Source: Cervus elaphus
Taxonomy: Eukaryota; Chordata; Mammalia; Artiodactyla; Cervidae
Assembly (NCBI RefSeq): GCF_910594005.1
Contig: NC_057831.1
Span: 42,552,001 to 42,616,000, forward strand
Direction of reading: 5' to 3'
DNA: 64,000 bases
Part shown: positions 61,100-64,000 of the stretch, one piece after another
How positions within the stretch are numbered: position 1 is the stretch's first letter
How the letters are laid out: each line of letters starts with the position of its first letter
The notes under the pieces: model-generated
What the model was told of the DNA's origin: nothing
Databases searched by the model: none
What the model saw: only the letters and a program-made list of their open reading frames with translations
Position numbers and translations under genes: made by a program

Positions 61100-61880
61100 G
61101 TTAACTGAGATCACACACCTGGTCTTAGGACCTCATGAAGCTCAGATTGTTGATGTCTTATCACAGAAAGAATTCAGTGAGAGACAAAATGATAGGTGAG
61201 AAGTAGATTTATTCAGAGAGAAACCTTCCACAGACAGAGTGTGGGCCATCTCAGAAGGTGAGTGCGGCCCCAGGGTTTGCAGCTGTCAGTTTTTCTGCTG
61301 CTGCTGCTGCTGCTAAGTCGCTTCAGTCGTGTCCGACTCTATGTGACCCCATAGACGGCAGCCCACCAGGTTCCCCCGTCCCTGGGATTCTCCAGGCAAG
61401 AACACTGGAGTGGGTTGCCATTTCCTTCTCCAATGCATGAAAGTGAAAAGTGAAAGTGAAGTAGCTCAGTCATGGCCGACTCTTTGCGACCCCATGGACT
61501 GCAGCCTACCAGGCTCCTCTGTCCATGGAATTCTCCAGGCAAGAGTACTGGAGTGGGGTGCCATTCAGTTTTTCTAGGGATGGGTAATTTCAAAGGCTAA
61601 TGAGTGGGAGGAGTATTCCAGCTATTTGGGGGAAGGGGTGGGGATTTCTAGGAATTGGGCGCCACCCACTTTTTGACCTTAAAGGTTGGCCTGGTGGATG
61701 TGTCATTTAGCTTGCTGACATGTTACAGTGAGTGTATATCCAGGCTGAATGTCTAGTGGAAATCACCTCATCAGCCATCTTGGATCCGTTTGGTTCTCAC
61801 AGTTTGTTATGACCTGTGGCCATTGTCACTCTTTAGAAAACTATACCCTGCCCCTTCCCTCCTGTTTCAGTTCATCTAGA
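61100..61880 (-). mobile_element. LTR-like endogenous retroviral relic split by a SINE
   Basis: On the minus strand, U3-like text (CAGTTTGTTATGACCTGTGG as seen on +) leads to an AATAAA signal (61207-61216 region, seen on + as GATTTATTCAGAG). A U5-like segment follows, with TCTCTCACTGAATTCTTTCT on the minus strand and ending near 61105. The order promoter region, polyadenylation signal, short U5 is LTR-like. Family not assigned. No viral coding frame is visible next to it. Confidence 0.55.
61297..61564 (-). mobile_element. Bov-A2 SINE (A-A dimer) with exact 11-base TSD
   Basis: Starts with a CTG repeat (GCTGCTGCTGCTGCTGCTAA) and has two Bov-A units joined by GAAAGTGAAAAGTGAAAGTG. Flanked by identical TCAGTTTTTCT copies at 61286-61296 and 61565-61575, so it inserted into the LTR. 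Confidence 0.96.
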
Positions 61881-62504
61881 CCAGGGTCAAGTTAGATATC
61901 TTACAAGACTATACTGAGTTAATACGTATGATTTCTTATGTAAGATAATATATCTAGATTTGGATTAATTATTATAATATGTAATATAAATATGATATTG
62001 CAATATGCATATCACATTATAGTCTGGGATATTTACATCTGCTATGGAAAATATTTTATAATGTTCGTACTATATCACACAAAAGAACTAGGATTCCCAA
62101 CATGAGAAAAACAGTGGTGCATTTTATCACGGATGGCATGTACAGGCTTAAAGATATTTTGTTTTGAAACTTGTCCCATCTGGGAGGTTTTCAAGTAGAC
62201 TATGCTTATAGCTGAGCACTATATAGTGAGCTCATAGTAGGTGCTCAATACATATCACATAATATTATGCATAAATGTGAGATCAAATGCTGGTTAGAAA
62301 TGAATCTCAGGGTTACTGAGAGCTATTGATGATGTCTCCTTGGCCCATTGCATGTGGTCTCTTCAGGATAGGTAGGGGGTCTGGTCTATTTTATTGTTTT
62401 TGGGTCCCCACGTCACACCATTGAACCACTCTCTAATCCCTGTATTCATAGCAAGTTTATTCTTCAAGTAACTGTTTCAAATCCTCATAGCTTAATTGTT
62501 TTCA

Positions 62505-62610
62505 GGTAGGAGAGACAGTCCCAGCTCAATTATTCTTACCAGTGAGAACTTGGACAAGTAGTTTCCCCTCTTCTAAGACTGGATTTTCTTTTTTGAAGTA
62601 GGGCTGATAT
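62505..62610 (+). repeat. MIR fragment
   Basis: AGTGAGAACTTGGACAAGTA then GTTTCCCCTCTTCTAAGACT resembles the MIR middle in sense orientation. Confidence 0.5.
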
Positions 62611-62629
62611 AGAGATAGATGAAGATTGG

Positions 62630-62825
62630 TGAATGCCAGGGGCTGGGAGGAAGAGGTGAAGGGGAGAAACTGCTTAATGAATGTGGAGTTTCCCTTTGGA
62701 GTGATGAAAATATTTTGAGACTAAAGAGAGGTGGTGGTTGTTCAACATTGTAAATGTACTAAATGCTTCTTCACTTTAAAATGGTTAATTTTGCATTATG
62801 TGAAACTCACTTCAGTAGAAGACAC
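62630..62825 (+). repeat. L1 3'-UTR-like fragment
   Basis: CTGCTTAATGAATGTGGAGT, GGAGTGATGAAAATATTTTG, TTAAAATGGTTAATTTTGCA: sense, resembling the common mammalian L1 3' end. Confidence 0.6.
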
Positions 62826-64000
62826 TGGAGATGAAAGTAATGTACCCCTCATGGGGTTATAATGAGACTATAGATACTTAGTACAATAGCTGGTACTCAG
62901 CATGTGGTAACCAACCGAAGAATGTCAGCCTCTTCCTCCTCTTCCTTTTCGTGTTCTTTTCCATCATCATTGTTGTTCTCATCATCATAGCCCTTCTAGA
63001 ACCAATTCCTTCTCAGACAAAAATGCTCATTTGTGTCCAAGTCACTCAAAGGGGAATACTGAGAGATAAGCCTAGAAGATTAGGATGTCTAATCTTGGTG
63101 CCCACCTGCGATATCCAGAATGTATTTCACAGGCAGCTGGGAGCCACTGAAGATCCTCGAGCTGGAGGGTGAAATGAATCAGACTGTGCTTTGAGTCCAT
63201 CAGCCTGGGAGCCACATCTATAATGATTTGGAAGGATGAGGCTTAAAGAGTGGGACACAGTTAGCAGGTTACTCTCAACAGGGTCCTTAGACTTCACATC
63301 CTTATTTCCTCCTCAATCACGTTGGATTTGGCTGGCTACATAGCAAACACTTAATAAATACTTGTAGATTAGTTATTTTACACTTGTTTAATGCCTTCCT
63401 TTGAAGTACTTCCAGTGGAGATTACTTCTACAAATCACATAATGCAAGATAAAATACCCCATATATCTGTCAGTTTTCTCTAAGACTGTTTTCTAAGTAT
63501 TATATGTGCACAGTTCATGGACTGGGTGTTCAGTTGCTGGAAAAATAGAAATCACCCCATTAGTCATGCCTCTGCAAATTTCACATTTTATATTCCAGGT
63601 TTTGTGGTGAGTGATATTTAAAGCCTTATTTTTTGCTGGCTATTGTATCACTAGAACTGTATATAGCTTGTGGACATTTTGTGATCTGAGATCTAAGGGA
63701 AATGATGATGTTCCATTTGTTATCACTTTGAGGGAAGCACAAAAAGACCTTAAAGTGAGAAACACAGCTTAATTAGCACGTTGGTGATTTATATTACCCA
63801 GTGTGAAATCTCCATTGGCACCAAAAGAAAGATCAAAACAAAAGGCATCTTTTTGGATTTAAACAATTTTTTGGTCTTACTCAGGATCCACAACCTTATT
63901 TCCATGTGTCTAATCAGCAAAACCCACAATGTAACATCATTGTCTCAAAGTTTTCACATGTCACATTAACAGGAAAGGTGCTTATTGATTAATCTCTGAG

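Larger units (their letters stand above)
30156..64000 (+). other. Start of GBA3 intron 4 (3' end outside window)
   Basis: At least 33.8 kb without the last GBA3 exon or any other gene that I can support. Human GBA3 also has very long introns, so the last exon is probably further downstream, though deletion cannot be excluded. Repeats are listed separately. Stretches with nothing recognised, apart from scattered simple repeats: 30160-31260, 31410-32600, 32720-33550, 35520-36660, 37210-38120, 39200-42070, 42890-44660, 44790-45540, 46060-46490, 47970-48420, 48550-49200, 49700-50740, 52740-53190, 53560-56310 (with an ATTCC-rich run near 55058), 57660-58985 and 62830-64000. Confidence 0.7.

Noticed and set aside
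1..64000. Search for a novel multi-gene system
   Set aside because: Apart from GBA3 exons and transposon remains there is no other coding sequence I can support, so there is no basis for claiming one.

Overview
This is nuclear DNA from a ruminant, almost certainly a bovid. The evidence is the repeat content: dozens of Bov-tA/Bov-A SINEs, BovB (RTE) LINE pieces including a decayed reverse transcriptase with a YADD motif, ruminant-type L1 elements and CHR-type cetartiodactyl SINEs. All of them sit in low-GC sequence with no bacterial gene organisation. Cattle, sheep and goat cannot be separated by eye.

The only protein-coding locus I can support is GBA3, the cytosolic (Klotho-related) family-1 beta-glucosidase, on the + strand. 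Three internal coding exons are present: exon 2 (14921-15148), exon 3 (28287-29083) and exon 4 (30032-30155). Spliced together they give residues 20-402 of a roughly 469-residue protein in exact register with the human numbering: the acid/base Glu falls at 165 and the nucleophile Glu at 373. The short first exon is not in the 14.9 kb upstream. The last exon, about 66 codons, was not found in the 33.8 kb downstream of exon 4. The window is therefore internal to a long gene.

The most interesting point is at the 3' edge of exon 2. Codon 95, the last whole codon of the exon (Lys in human), reads TAA in frame, and the intron begins with GC instead of GT. The rest of the donor is a perfect consensus. 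Exons 3 and 4 are otherwise open, with good splice sites and both catalytic residues. This suggests a recent or allelic loss of GBA3, or rescue by an alternative donor 18 bases upstream that would remove the stop without changing frame.

Everything else is intron and old transposon debris. Region by region: 1-14920 is intron 1 (a small twin-primed L1, a long decayed L1 at about 3-5.4 kb, a 2 kb 5'-truncated L1 at 8.1-10.3 kb carrying a nested SINE, a CHR SINE and a MaLR-like LTR). 15149-28286 is intron 2 (L2, MIR, hAT-like and MaLR fossils, many SINEs, and a 1.66 kb BovB copy at 25.9-27.6 kb). 29084-30031 is intron 3 (one SINE). 30156-64000 is the start of intron 4 (two more 5'-inverted L1s, two BovB 3' ends, a probable class II solo LTR nested in an old L1, and a second LTR split by a Bov-A2 SINE). 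I found no CRISPR array, operon, tRNA or rRNA gene, or other novel system; the ORFs outside GBA3 are repeat fragments or chance.
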